Source: Methanomassiliicoccales archaeon (lineage in GTDB: Archaea; Thermoplasmatota; Thermoplasmata; SG8-5; JAGLSY01). From it: a DNA stretch of 46,715 nt. How positions within the stretch are numbered: the stretch's first letter is position 1; each line of letters starts with the position of its first letter. Shown here piece by piece: positions 22,413-31,108 of the stretch. The notes under the pieces are model-generated. The model did no database searches. It was given only the letters and a program-made list of their open reading frames with translations, and had not been told where the DNA came from. Position numbers and translations under genes: made by a program. The stretch covers positions 1 through 46,715 of the forward strand of contig DAOVGM010000023.1 of assembly GCA_030672365.1 (NCBI GenBank). Reading direction: 5' to 3'.

Positions 22413-23657
22413 TCAATCCACCTCTAACTGTTCTATGAATGCTTCGAAATTCGTCTTTGTTTGTTCGTCAGAAAGACATCTCAGGTCGTTCAAATCTCCG
22501 TTAATGACGAGAGCGGGTATGCCAGTCTCTTCTTCAAGCCGTTGTGGCATGCCGTAGCGATTGTTGGAGTTGTTCGGACAGGTTTTTGCATCGTGATATA
22601 TGACACCGTCAATTTTGAAGAAATCAATCATCTCTTTCAAATATTTCTCCTTTGCCTCATCCGAGCGGACGATGAACAATTCGGTATATGCTTTTGCCAT
22701 GCTTTTGAACGGGTCAGAAGCATCAAAATCGGAGAATATCCAGCTGTTGCAATACGTGGATGCGACAATGCACGCCTTCCTGCCCGCAAAGAATTCGGAA
22801 TGGTCCCGCAATCTGCCCCAGACAGGCATGCCTTCCCAAAAAAATCTGAACTGTTCGCCATCTACCGCGCCTTCCTGTTCTCGAATTTTTTCTTCCAATT
22901 CTGAGAGTAATAATTTATAGTAATCCACCGCCTGCTGCGTCCCCCTCAATACCACTGCCGGTCCCATGTGAATTGTACTGTCAAAGAAAGTAAGCGGGGA
23001 AGGTGCAGCTACCGCCGTGTCCAACACATTCTTCCAGAGGTCAGAGCACTCCCGCGACATAGACAACACTCTTTTTAACTCGTTCATGTCAAACTTGTTG
23101 CCGGATATTTTCTCCAAAGGCTCGATCATCTCTTCCATCTGGTGCGCTATGGATTGAACATAGGTGTCTGTAACGTCATTGATCCCTCTGTGTGTGTGAA
23201 TCCCGACCATCGGAGCGTCGAACTCCGATGCAAACCACCCGAACCAGTCCTGTACATCCCTGCACTGGTTGGTGTTGAAAACCAATACATCCGGTTTGGG
23301 CACATTCTTTATTTCAGGATAAGCCCTGGACAATGGCGTGACCTTCTTCAAATACGCACCGATGTCTGCCGTGAGGTATGAACAAATGTCAGGTGAATAC
23401 CCTATAGCATTGGCATAAGGTATCAAGTCCGTGGCCATCCTCGTGACACCCAGCATGGCAGAATGATTTTCAGGAAAATAAACTGAAAAACCCATGCTCC
23501 TCAAAATTTCGGCAGGCCCCACACTAGAACACCACGCGACCTTTTTTTCACTGCTTTTTGCGGCATGGTCCAGCTGATAATAATACTCAGCCATGATCTG
23601 CTTCATTTCTTTAGTTGATTTGATTTCCTTTCGAGCCGACTTTATCTCCCCAGCCAT
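22413..23657 (-). CDS. Single-subunit 2-hydroxyacyl-CoA dehydratase/BcrC-like (HgdB family) protein
   Basis: 414 aa; ATG preceded by AAGGAGATAAG. 2-hydroxyglutaryl-CoA dehydratase D-component family, with 'VAWCSSVGPAEILRSMGF', 'SPDICSYLTADIGAYL', 'FNTNQCRDVQDWFGWFA', 'GIHTHRGINDV' and 'HDAKTCPNNSNNRYGMP' carrying the likely cluster cysteines. Unlike the dehydratases HgdAB or FldBC it has no partner subunit next to it; its nearest family neighbours are BzdN and BzdO 15 kb away. A BadF-type activator is encoded divergently across a 446-nt intergenic region. Possible roles: homodimeric dehydratase of a 2-hydroxyacyl-CoA, or another ATP-dependent two-electron reductase. The substrate is unknown. 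Confidence 0.83.
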   Translation of the reverse strand: MAGEIKSARKEIKSTKEMKQIMAEYYYQLDHAAKSSEKKVAWCSSVGPAEILRSMGFSVYFPENHSAMLGVTRMATDLIPYANAIGYSPDICSYLTADIGAYLKKVTPLSRAYPEIKNVPKPDVLVFNTNQCRDVQDWFGWFASEFDAPMVGIHTHRGINDVTDTYVQSIAHQMEEMIEPLEKISGNKFDMNELKRVLSMSRECSDLWKNVLDTAVAAPSPLTFFDSTIHMGPAVVLRGTQQAVDYYKLLLSELEEKIREQEGAVDGEQFRFFWEGMPVWGRLRDHSEFFAGRKACIVASTYCNSWIFSDFDASDPFKSMAKAYTELFIVRSDEAKEKYLKEMIDFFKIDGVIYHDAKTCPNNSNNRYGMPQRLEEETGIPALVINGDLNDLRCLSDEQTKTNFEAFIEQLEVD

Positions 23658-23679
23658 CTTATCTCCTTCAATTATTTGA

Positions 23680-23700
23680 GTACAGTGGAATAAATCATAA
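23680..23700 (-). promoter_or_regulatory. AT-rich promoter region of the HgdB-like operon
   Basis: Minus-strand 'acttatgatttattccac' contains a TATA-like core about 30-40 nt before the ATG at 23657, with the Shine-Dalgarno in the short leader. Assignment rests only on composition and spacing. Confidence 0.3.
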
Positions 23701-23792
23701 GTTGCATCTTATTGTTCATATCCACAAATATAGCAACCAGGAATTATCATGGAACCTATTAATCATTTTGGTGTTTTGATATTATTGTCAAA

Positions 23793-24015
23793 GGTCAAGA
23801 ACACTCAGGTCTTTAGGCCTGAGATGAATTGACCTGAATATCATTAAAAGGAGGAGACCGCCGTATGCGCATCAATACCTATTGAAGGAACTCGAAGTCA
23901 TCAACTTCGAGAAATCGCGCATATGGCCGCTTAAAAGTGAACTTCCAGGCCAGGATAGAAACGCCAGGTTGTTAAGACGAGCTGTGGCTCGTCTGTTTAT
24001 GGCCAGGTAGTTTAC
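23793..24015 (+). ncRNA. Structured RNA-like intergenic element, copy B
   Basis: Second copy of the element, in the 446-nt divergent gap 23658-24103. Same helices as copy A with compensating changes: outer P1 23793-23798/23829-23834 (ggtcaa/ttgacc), inner 23804-23809/23818-23823 (ctcagg/cctgag), P3 23860-23870/23917-23927 (gccgtatgcgc/gcgcatatggc), inner hairpin 23891-23898/23904-23911 (ctcgaagt/acttcgag), P4 23937-23942 and 23945-23952 with 24000-24007 and 24010-24015 (one mismatch), P5 23976-23982/23987-23993, identical to copy A. It ends about 90 nt before the activator ATPase ATG. It could be a stand-alone RNA, part of the leader region, or a mobile-element relic. No ORF with coding character lies in it. 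Confidence 0.6.
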
Positions 24016-24030
24016 GCCACCCATACTAAT

Positions 24031-24041
24031 GATTAAATATT
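24031..24041 (+). promoter_or_regulatory. TATA-like box for the activator ATPase gene
   Basis: 'gattaaatatt' lies between RNA element copy B and the ATG at 24104, about 63-73 nt before the start. The gene itself has 'AAGGTGAAG' as ribosome-binding site. If this is the promoter, the structured element is not in the transcript leader. Confidence 0.35.
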
Positions 24042-24103
24042 GACAGGCACTTTACCTCAGATAGTGGGCCATACCCAGTTATAATCCCTCTAAAGGTGAA
24101 GTT

Positions 24104-24895
24104 ATGAAAAGTGAGGAATATTTCGCAGGCATCGATGTCGGGACATCGTACGTGAAAACCGCGATCATAGACGATAAAAACGATATCATAGGCTCCTTCA
24201 TAGAACGTACTGGTGCAGATATAAAGTCATCAATTAATGTCGCCTTTGAAGGGGCCATTGCTGAGGCCGGAATACCCAGATCAATGATAAGGAATGTTAC
24301 TGCAACAGGATTTGGAAAGAGCCAGGCACCTGTTGCCGACACGGTAAAAACAGAGATAAGCTGCCATGCCAAAGGTGCTTTTCATCATTTTCCAGGAAAA
24401 ATCACGATCATCGATATCGGAGGCCAGGACACAAAAATCATAAAAGTCGACGAACATGGGAAAAGATTGGGTTTCAAGATGAACAGAAAGTGTGCCGCAG
24501 GGACAGGAGCGTTCCTGGAAGAGATCGCAGCCAGACTTAATTTATCAATGGACGAGATGAACACTCTTGCAGTCAAGTCTGACAAAGAAGCCGCTTTGGG
24601 GAGTTTCTGTACAGTTTTTGCAATCACAGAGGTGATCACACGCGTTAAAGCGGGAGAGAAAGTGGAAAACATGGTCAGGGGCGCATTTGAATCGGTTGCC
24701 AGAAGGGTTATCGAGATGGATGTGCTGGATGGCCAAGTGGTTATGACTGGCGGCGTGGTGGCACACAACGACATAATTGCCGACATTCTGGGTGCACTTA
24801 TTGAAAACAAGATCTCGATTCCACCACAACCCCAACTGACTGGCGCTTTCGGAGCCGCGCTGTTTGCGAGAGAAGGTCAAGAACCAGAAAAATAG
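24104..24895 (+). CDS. 2-hydroxyacyl-CoA dehydratase activator ATPase (HgdC/BadF family)
   Basis: 263 aa, the length of HgdC-type activators. Motifs: 'AGIDVGTSYVKTAII', 'GFGKSQAPVADTVK', phosphate-2 'IDIGGQDTKII' (about 103), cluster cysteines in 'NRKCAAGTGAFLEEIA' (about 127) and 'GSFCTVFAITE' (about 167), 'MTGGVVAHN' and 'GAFGAALFAREG'. Homodimeric activators of this type bind one [4Fe-4S] cluster between subunits and inject one electron per ATP-driven stroke into an HgdB-family enzyme. The likely partner is the divergent 414-aa protein at 22413-23657. It is a paralogue of BzdP and BzdQ but carries the intact GGQD motif of stand-alone activators. Confidence 0.87.
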   Translation: MKSEEYFAGIDVGTSYVKTAIIDDKNDIIGSFIERTGADIKSSINVAFEGAIAEAGIPRSMIRNVTATGFGKSQAPVADTVKTEISCHAKGAFHHFPGKITIIDIGGQDTKIIKVDEHGKRLGFKMNRKCAAGTGAFLEEIAARLNLSMDEMNTLAVKSDKEAALGSFCTVFAITEVITRVKAGEKVENMVRGAFESVARRVIEMDVLDGQVVMTGGVVAHNDIIADILGALIENKISIPPQPQLTGAFGAALFAREGQEPEK

Positions 24896-24910
24896 CGGTT
24901 TTTTTATATT
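24896..24910 (+). terminator. T-rich stop after the activator gene
   Basis: A run of seven T ('ggtttttttatattt') directly follows the stop codon of the activator gene. Archaeal termination is often driven by such U-tracts. It would partly separate this gene from the CoA ligase 68 nt downstream. Confidence 0.35.
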
Positions 24911-24963
24911 TGGTCTTGCATTACAGGGGACAACGGAGGACAGCCGCATAAGGGATTGTTTGC

Positions 24964-26535
24964 ATGACTTGGTTAAACATTGGGGAAAAGGTCAGGGTCA
25001 ATGCTGCCAAGTATCCTGATAAACTCGCCTTGAAAGATGCACGAGGTCAACTGACTTTCAAAGAGTATGACGAAAGGACCAACATGCTGGCCAACGGCTT
25101 CCTCAAGCAAGGTCTGGAAAAAGGCGACAAAATAGCGGTTTTGTCCAATAATTCATTGGAATTCATGGAGATTTATGTCGCTGCAGCCAAAGCCGGTATC
25201 ATAGTCGTTCCGCTGAACTTTCGATTGCATCCCGACGACCTGACATATATCATAAAAAATTCAGATTCGAAAATGCTACTCGTAGAGTCCCGTTTTCGGG
25301 AACCAACCAGAGAAATCTGGGAAAAAGCCGAGGACGCGGAGCTCGACAATGTCAGGCGGGTTCTGATAGCGGACGAACCAATAGACGGTTGGGAATATTA
25401 TGAGGATATAATAAGAACTGGGGAAAACATATATCCCTCTGTAAAAACAGAACCGGAGGACACCTGGGTCATCTTATACACATCTGGTACGACTGGCAGG
25501 CCCAAAGGAGCCATCCGCTCTCATCGCTCCTATGTGGCATTTTTCCTGGTCAATCAGGCAGAGTTTTCCTTTAATCCGCAAGATTACGGTATGATATTGA
25601 TGCCGTTGTCGCATGTCAACTCGACGTTCTATTCCTTCGTCTTCACTTACCTCGGTGCACCGGTCTATATTCACCGCGAGTATAATTTCAATCCGGAAGA
25701 AGCACTGCAAATTATCAACCGTGAGAAGATAACCTTCACCTCGATGATTCCTACACATTTTAATCTCATTTTGACGCTTCCGGAAGAGGTCAAGAAGAAA
25801 TACGACCTCAATTCTATACGGGCCCTTCTCACATCATCCGCTCCGGCCACCAGACAAATGAAATTAGATGTAATAGAGTTATTTAAAGAGGCCCAACTCT
25901 ACGAGGGGTATGGCTCAACCGAGGCCGGCCTCGTCACCATTCTCAGACCAGAGGACCAAATGAGTAAATTGGGGTCAATAGGCAAAGAATGCATCGGAAC
26001 CGATTGCATCAAGCTCTTGGATGAGGCCGGCGATCCCGTACCCGTTGGTGAAGTAGGCGAGCTCTACTCGCGGGGTCCCCAGATGTTCGACAGATACTAC
26101 AAATTACCTGAAAAGACCAAAGAAGCGTTCATCGGGCAATATTTCAGCGCGGGGGACATGGCCAAAAAGGACGAGGACGGCTTTTACTATCTCGTCGACA
26201 GGAAGGCCAATATGATAATTACCGGGGGTGAGCACGTCTTCCCCTCCGAAGTTGAAAAGGTTGTTAAAAGACACCCCATGGTCAGGGACTGTGCAATTGT
26301 CGGTTTGCAGGATGCCAAGTGGGGCGAGGCCGTTACAGCGGTCTGTGTACTTTGTGATGGAGGAACACCATCAGACGAATTGATTGAAGACATCAGGCAG
26401 TTTTGCGAAGACAAGGTGGCCAGATTTAAAAAACCGAAACGTGTTTTGTTCATAAGTTCCGAGGAAATGCCGAAAACCGCGTCCGGAAAGATTGTCCATC
26501 GCCTTTTGCGAGAGAGATTCGACCAGAAGGAATAA
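24964..26535 (+). CDS. AMP-forming acyl-/aryl-CoA synthetase
   Basis: 523 aa, typical class I adenylate-forming ligase. A3 phosphate loop 'YTSGTTGRPKGAIRSHRSY' (about 173), A5 'YEGYGSTEAG' (about 316), A7/A8 hinge 'FYYLVDRKANMIITGGEH', A10 'PKTASGKIVHRLL' with the catalytic Lys near residue 508. It converts a carboxylic acid, ATP and CoA to acyl-CoA, AMP and PPi. The closest feel is the medium/long-chain fatty acyl or cyclohex-ene-carboxylate CoA ligase branch rather than dedicated benzoate-CoA ligase, but a benzoate, phenylacetate or cinnamate-type substrate would fit the neighbourhood. It has a weak Shine-Dalgarno ('AAGGGA'). It converges with iorB, with 13 nt between the stop codons. Confidence 0.88.
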   Translation: MTWLNIGEKVRVNAAKYPDKLALKDARGQLTFKEYDERTNMLANGFLKQGLEKGDKIAVLSNNSLEFMEIYVAAAKAGIIVVPLNFRLHPDDLTYIIKNSDSKMLLVESRFREPTREIWEKAEDAELDNVRRVLIADEPIDGWEYYEDIIRTGENIYPSVKTEPEDTWVILYTSGTTGRPKGAIRSHRSYVAFFLVNQAEFSFNPQDYGMILMPLSHVNSTFYSFVFTYLGAPVYIHREYNFNPEEALQIINREKITFTSMIPTHFNLILTLPEEVKKKYDLNSIRALLTSSAPATRQMKLDVIELFKEAQLYEGYGSTEAGLVTILRPEDQMSKLGSIGKECIGTDCIKLLDEAGDPVPVGEVGELYSRGPQMFDRYYKLPEKTKEAFIGQYFSAGDMAKKDEDGFYYLVDRKANMIITGGEHVFPSEVEKVVKRHPMVRDCAIVGLQDAKWGEAVTAVCVLCDGGTPSDELIEDIRQFCEDKVARFKKPKRVLFISSEEMPKTASGKIVHRLLRERFDQKE

Positions 26536-26548
26536 TAACTGTTCTAAA

Positions 26549-27148
26549 TCAATCCGGTGCCGTCACCGCCAAGCCACGTTCGAACGCCTTCGAGTTCAGG
26601 TCAACGGTCTTGGGCGGTACCTCTGAGAGTATGTACTTCTTAAACTCATCAGTTTCGATCGGCAATTTTCCAGTTCCGGCAAGGGCGCCTAACATGACAG
26701 CATTTGCCATGACGTGGGAGCCAACTTCAATTGCAATTTTGGTGGCATTCAACACAGTCAGGTGGTCGTTGACTTCCTCTATAGCCCCTATGACATCGTC
26801 CAAGTCTGGATATTTCACGTCACTGATGTTTACGCTCACTGGGATAAACATAGCTTTGTTGGTGATGATCACGGTTTCCGGATGGGCCTTTTGGATAGCC
26901 CTGAACGCTTCAATCGGCTCGAAGGAAAGTATCAAGTCTGCCTGACCGTCCCCTATCATAGGGCTGTAAGTGTCTCCGATACACACGTGGCATGTCACGA
27001 CGCCGCCTCTCTGTGCCATGCCGTGGACCTCGCTCATTATCACGTTCTGGCCGGTGTTCATTATGGCTTCGCCAATGACCTTTGAGGCGAATACCACACC
27101 TTGACCGCCAACTCCGACAACGAGGATACGCAGGACATCATTCTTCAT
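26549..27148 (-). CDS. iorB: Indolepyruvate:ferredoxin oxidoreductase beta subunit
   Basis: 199 aa (IorB is about 200). The ATG at 27148 overlaps the iorA stop by four bases and has GGAGGAATCG upstream. It is a pyruvate oxidoreductase gamma-type domain: 'VVGVGGQGVVFASKVIGEAI', 'SEVHGMAQRGGVVTCHV', 'DLILSFEPIEAFRA', 'NAVMLGAL'. With IorA it oxidatively decarboxylates aryl pyruvates (indole-, phenyl-, hydroxyphenylpyruvate) to aryl-acetyl-CoA, reducing ferredoxin. It is the last gene of a six-gene minus-strand operon. Confidence 0.92.
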   Translation of the reverse strand: MKNDVLRILVVGVGGQGVVFASKVIGEAIMNTGQNVIMSEVHGMAQRGGVVTCHVCIGDTYSPMIGDGQADLILSFEPIEAFRAIQKAHPETVIITNKAMFIPVSVNISDVKYPDLDDVIGAIEEVNDHLTVLNATKIAIEVGSHVMANAVMLGALAGTGKLPIETDEFKKYILSEVPPKTVDLNSKAFERGLAVTAPD

Positions 27149-29010
27149 GACGATTCCTCCACAGGTTCTATTGCGTTGAAGGGGCATACCTGGACACAGT
27201 AACCGCATCCAAGACATATGGCCTCATGTATGTCGATTTTTCCATCCTTATTTTCGAATATTGCGGGGCAGCCAAGTGTGTCTATGCATATTCTGCACTC
27301 TTTGCAGGTTTCCCTGTTAACTTTATATTGAGTTAAGGTCCCCGTTCTCCTCTTTTCCCTGACCTCCAAAAGGATGCAAGGCCGCCTGGCAATGATCACC
27401 GCAATTCCATCGTGTGCTAGTGCATCCTCATATGCTTTTGTGGTCACAGCCAGGTCGTTCGGGTCAACTATCCTGACGAAATCCGGGCCGCAGCCAAACA
27501 CGATGTCTTCAATAGATACCTCAATTGTCGGCTCACCTGAACCGGACCGCCCCGTACCTGGATTGGGCTGGTGCCCCGTCATTGCGGTGGTCCTGTTGTC
27601 CAGTATCGTGTAAACGAACTTATGCTTGTTATATACGGCATTGACGAGGCCATGGATACCTGAGTGGAAAAAGGTCGAATCCCCCAAGAAGGCAAGTACT
27701 GGCTGGTCAGTTGCCTTAGAGAATCCGCCGGCGGCGCCAACGCTCGAACCCATGCAAAGTAGGAAATCTGCGGTCTGAAGGGGCGGTTGGATGCCCAAGG
27801 TATAACAACCGATGTCTGTCGAAAATATCGCCTCTTTGAACTTGTCGCCGAGAGCCTTCTTCACGGCGTAATATGTATGTCTGTGAGGACAACCGGGGCA
27901 AAGACTCGGCGGCCTGTCAGGCAGAGGTATGTGTTTCGGTTCGAGCTTTCTGTCGGGAGCATCAGTGCCGAGGACTTTGGACATGCCCTGTTTGATCGTG
28001 TCTGGTGTGTATTCATATAACTTCGAAAAATGCCCGGTATCTTTACCACAAATCTCGGTATCCAAACCTTGACGTTGCACAATTGACCTCAACTGCTCCT
28101 CCAGATACGGCTCGAGCTCTTCCACCACCACGACTTTCTTCACCCCTTGCATGAATTTCAAGCACATTTCCGATGGAATAGGACGGGTCATTCCAAGTTT
28201 CAGGACCTTGCCCTTTATATCCTGTTCTCTCATGAAATCGATTACGTAATTGAACCCGGCCCCAGAGGTGATGATGCCTATCTCGTCGCCTCCCAGCTCA
28301 AACACCTTGTTGAAACTGCTCTTCTCAGAAATTTCCGCAGCTTTTTTCATCTGTTGAAGTAAGATAGCATGGCGTTTTCTTGCATGGACTGGTATGGTTA
28401 TGAAGCGGCCCGGGTCCTTTTCGAAAAATCCTTTATCTTGCGGTTCACCCAGCTCTCCAAGTATTACTGGCCCTCTCATATGATTGATCCTCGTCGTTGT
28501 CCTTAAAATAATCGGGAGTTCGAGCTCTTCAGATAAGTCAAAAGCGATTCTGGTCATTTCCTTCGCCTCTTCCGGCGACGAGGGTTCGAGCATCGGGATG
28601 TTTGCAAGCATGGCATAATAACGGTTGTCCTGCTCGTTCTGGCTCGAGTGGCAGGACGGGTCGTCGGCGGTTATTATCACCAAACCGCCGCGAACTCCGG
28701 TGTAAGCGATGGTCATGTAGGCATCGGCGGCGACATTCAGCCCGACATGTTTCATGAAAGTCATGGACCTCAACCCACACGCAGATGCAGCAGCCACAAC
28801 CTCTATCGCGACTTTCTCGTTGGTCGAATACTCAAAATAAAGGCCGAAGTCCTTTCCAACGCGTTCGAAAGTGTTTCCGATCTCAGATGAAGGGGTTCCC
28901 GGATATGCAGCAGCAACGTCGAGGCCAGCTTCCAGGCTGCCCCGCACTATGGCCTCGTTTCCGAGGAGGAAAAGTTTCTTGCCGACCTCGTTCGTCAAAA
29001 TCTCATGCAT
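27145..29010 (-). CDS. iorA: Indolepyruvate:ferredoxin oxidoreductase alpha subunit
   Basis: 621 aa (family about 600-640). N-terminal pyrimidine-like domain 'AAYPGTPSSEIGNTFE' and 'EKVAIEVVAAASACGLRSM', central transketolase-C-like region, TPP-binding domain 'CPGCPHRHTYYAVKKAL', 'GDSTFFHSGIHGLVNAVYN' and 'DNRTTAMTGHQPNPG', then a C-terminal ferredoxin domain with 'CKECRICIDTLGCP' and 'CLGCGYCVQVCPFNAI' (two [4Fe-4S]). ATG preceded by AGGTGG. It starts 9 nt after porB. It links amino-acid-derived aryl pyruvates to the ferredoxin pool used by the reductases elsewhere in the window. Confidence 0.94.
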   Translation of the reverse strand: MHEILTNEVGKKLFLLGNEAIVRGSLEAGLDVAAAYPGTPSSEIGNTFERVGKDFGLYFEYSTNEKVAIEVVAAASACGLRSMTFMKHVGLNVAADAYMTIAYTGVRGGLVIITADDPSCHSSQNEQDNRYYAMLANIPMLEPSSPEEAKEMTRIAFDLSEELELPIILRTTTRINHMRGPVILGELGEPQDKGFFEKDPGRFITIPVHARKRHAILLQQMKKAAEISEKSSFNKVFELGGDEIGIITSGAGFNYVIDFMREQDIKGKVLKLGMTRPIPSEMCLKFMQGVKKVVVVEELEPYLEEQLRSIVQRQGLDTEICGKDTGHFSKLYEYTPDTIKQGMSKVLGTDAPDRKLEPKHIPLPDRPPSLCPGCPHRHTYYAVKKALGDKFKEAIFSTDIGCYTLGIQPPLQTADFLLCMGSSVGAAGGFSKATDQPVLAFLGDSTFFHSGIHGLVNAVYNKHKFVYTILDNRTTAMTGHQPNPGTGRSGSGEPTIEVSIEDIVFGCGPDFVRIVDPNDLAVTTKAYEDALAHDGIAVIIARRPCILLEVREKRRTGTLTQYKVNRETCKECRICIDTLGCPAIFENKDGKIDIHEAICLGCGYCVQVCPFNAIEPVEESS

Positions 29011-29019
29011 CTTGCCACC

Positions 29020-29925
29020 TCACTCGTTCCCCGCGGTGAACTCCTCCAGCCGCAACAGCTGTTTCCATTCCTTCGTCACGCGGGTCTGGATGTCGTCGAG
29101 GGCGTCCTCCGGCAGGTGTCTGAACCTGCCCTGCATTTTGAGATACGGTAGGATGGGTTCCAGCTCCTTCGGCTTTCTGGAAATCTTGTAGACGCCGTTC
29201 TCGACCTCGTATAGGGGGAAGGCACCGCAGGCAGTAGCCATTTTGGCTATTTCGATGGTTTTGTCAGGAGCCAGTCTCCAGCCTGTCGGGCACGGGGCGA
29301 AGATGTGAATGAATTTAGGCCCCTTGATTCCCTTCGCCTTTTTCAGTTTCTTTATCATGTCCTCTGGATATCCCACGCTCATCGTCGCGGTGTACGGTAT
29401 CTTGTGGGCCACCATGATGTCAACCATGTTCTTCTTCGGCATCCGCTTCCAGTCCTGTGTAGTGCCGACCGGAGTGGTGGTGGTCCATGCGCCGATGGGT
29501 GTCGCGGAACTGCGCTGGATGCCGGTGTTCATGTACGCTTCGTTGTCGTACATGATGTACATGACGTCGGTGCCTCTCTCAACAGCCCCGGAAAGAGCCT
29601 GAATGCCGATGTCGGCGGTACCTCCGTCTCCTGCCCATCCGACAACGGTTATGTCGTCGATTCCCTTGGCAGTCAGTGCCGCGCGGATTCCGGAAATCGA
29701 CGCGCCGGTGACCTCGAAGGCTGTGTAAAGCATAGGGATGTCGAGGCACATGTAGGGATAAACGCCGGGCATCACCGCCCAGCAGCAAGCTGGCACGCTG
29801 ATAATCGTCCTTTTGCCGAGCGCCTTCAACGTATATCGCATGGCCAGCGTCGCGCCGCAGCCCAGACATCCAACGTGGCCGGGCATCATCAATTCTTCTT
29901 CCGGAATCGTAAGCTTGACCATCAT
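29020..29925 (-). CDS. porB: 2-oxoacid (pyruvate-type):ferredoxin oxidoreductase beta subunit
   Basis: 301 aa. Two adjacent ATGs (29925 and 29922) follow GGAGGGGTGG; the first overlaps the porA stop as ATGA. TPP-binding subunit: 'GHVGCLGCGATLAMRYTLK', 'PACCWAVMPG', the GDG...N motif 'GWAGDGGTADIGIQALSGA' with 'YDNEAYMNTGIQRSS', 'FIHIFAPCPTGW'. With PorA, G and D it decarboxylates pyruvate (or a branched 2-oxoacid) to acyl-CoA and reduced ferredoxin. Pyruvate versus 2-oxoisovalerate preference cannot be decided by eye. Confidence 0.9.
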   Translation of the reverse strand: MMVKLTIPEEELMMPGHVGCLGCGATLAMRYTLKALGKRTIISVPACCWAVMPGVYPYMCLDIPMLYTAFEVTGASISGIRAALTAKGIDDITVVGWAGDGGTADIGIQALSGAVERGTDVMYIMYDNEAYMNTGIQRSSATPIGAWTTTTPVGTTQDWKRMPKKNMVDIMVAHKIPYTATMSVGYPEDMIKKLKKAKGIKGPKFIHIFAPCPTGWRLAPDKTIEIAKMATACGAFPLYEVENGVYKISRKPKELEPILPYLKMQGRFRHLPEDALDDIQTRVTKEWKQLLRLEEFTAGNE

Positions 29926-31106
29926 CCACCCCTCCCGTCCTTCACGTCGACCCATTCTATCTCCATGTCGACGCCGCCCGACCTAATGGCCAGCATGTTC
30001 TCGTAAAGGCGTTCCAGAACCTCGGGAGTGAGGTCCCTGCCCCCCAATCCGGCAATGAAATTTTTAACGATCGGCTTGTCAGCCACCGGCATCAGAGCCC
30101 CGTAAATCTCGGCAGCCATCGGGCCACCGTGTCCGAAACAATAACTGCGGTCCACAATGCCGATGCAGTTGACATTCTTCGCGAGCCAGCGCACCTCATC
30201 GACAGGGAACGGCCTGAAGTACCGCAGACGGGCAAGTCCTACTTTCTTGCCCGCGCTCCGCATTCTGTCAACGACCTCTTTCGCGGTGCTGGCCACGCTG
30301 CCGCTGATGACCAAGACTGCTTCTGCATCCTCGCATTCGTAAAACTCCATCAGGCCGCCGTAAGAACGACCAAATCGGCTCTCGAAGTCCTTCTGGACGT
30401 CCCGCAATTTGTCCCGCGTTTTATCCATCGCCTCCGCGATCTTGTACCTGAACTCCATGTACCATTCCGGCATGACCAGCGAGCCGAAACCGTGCGGGTC
30501 GTCGACGTCGAGCTTCATTTCGGGGTCGTAGGCCGGCAGGAAATCGTCAACCGCGCTCTGGTCGGGCATATCTACTGGCTCGACGGTGTGGGACAGGATG
30601 AATGCATCCTCGATGATCATCGAAGGGAGCATGATGTCCCGCGACTCGCCGACCTTGTAGGCCATTAAAATTGAATCCAACACCTCCTGGTTGCTTTCGC
30701 AATAGATTTGCATCCAGCCAGTGTCTCTTTGGGCCATGGTGTCGTGCTGGTCCGCCCAGACACTCCACGGCGGTCCGTTGGCGCGGTTGATGTTCGACAT
30801 GACGACGGGCGTTCTCGCACCCGACGCCCATATCAGCATCTCGTGCATGAGAAGCAGCCCGTGAGATGAACTGGCCGTGTAAGTTCGCGCCCCGGTAAGC
30901 GATGCGGAGATGCAGGCCGCCATCGCGCTGTGCTCGCTTTCCACCTTGACGAACTGAGTCTCGAACTCGCCGTTCGCCACCAGGCTGGCTATCTTCTCGA
31001 TGATAGAGGTTTGGGGGGTGATTGGATAGGCCGCGATGACCTCCGCCCTCGCCAGTTTCGAGCCGTATGCCGAGGCCGAGTTTCCGGAAATAACCATCTT
31101 TACCAT
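29922..31106 (-). CDS. porA: 2-oxoacid (pyruvate-type):ferredoxin oxidoreductase alpha subunit
   Basis: 394 aa from the ATG at 31106, with GGAGGAGTGAAG directly upstream; the upstream frame overlaps porD. N-terminal domain 'VISGNSASAYGSKLA' and 'EVIAAYPITPQTSIIEKIA', then 'KVESEHSAMAACISASLTG', 'TYTASSSHGLLLMHEML', 'VMSNINRANGPPWSVWADQ' and the C-terminal 'RYFRPFPVDEVRWLAKNV'. The usual GNEAVA box near the start reads GNSASA. It overlaps porB by four bases. Confidence 0.9.
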   Translation of the reverse strand: MVKMVISGNSASAYGSKLARAEVIAAYPITPQTSIIEKIASLVANGEFETQFVKVESEHSAMAACISASLTGARTYTASSSHGLLLMHEMLIWASGARTPVVMSNINRANGPPWSVWADQHDTMAQRDTGWMQIYCESNQEVLDSILMAYKVGESRDIMLPSMIIEDAFILSHTVEPVDMPDQSAVDDFLPAYDPEMKLDVDDPHGFGSLVMPEWYMEFRYKIAEAMDKTRDKLRDVQKDFESRFGRSYGGLMEFYECEDAEAVLVISGSVASTAKEVVDRMRSAGKKVGLARLRYFRPFPVDEVRWLAKNVNCIGIVDRSYCFGHGGPMAAEIYGALMPVADKPIVKNFIAGLGGRDLTPEVLERLYENMLAIRSGGVDMEIEWVDVKDGRGG

Positions 31107-31108
31107 CT

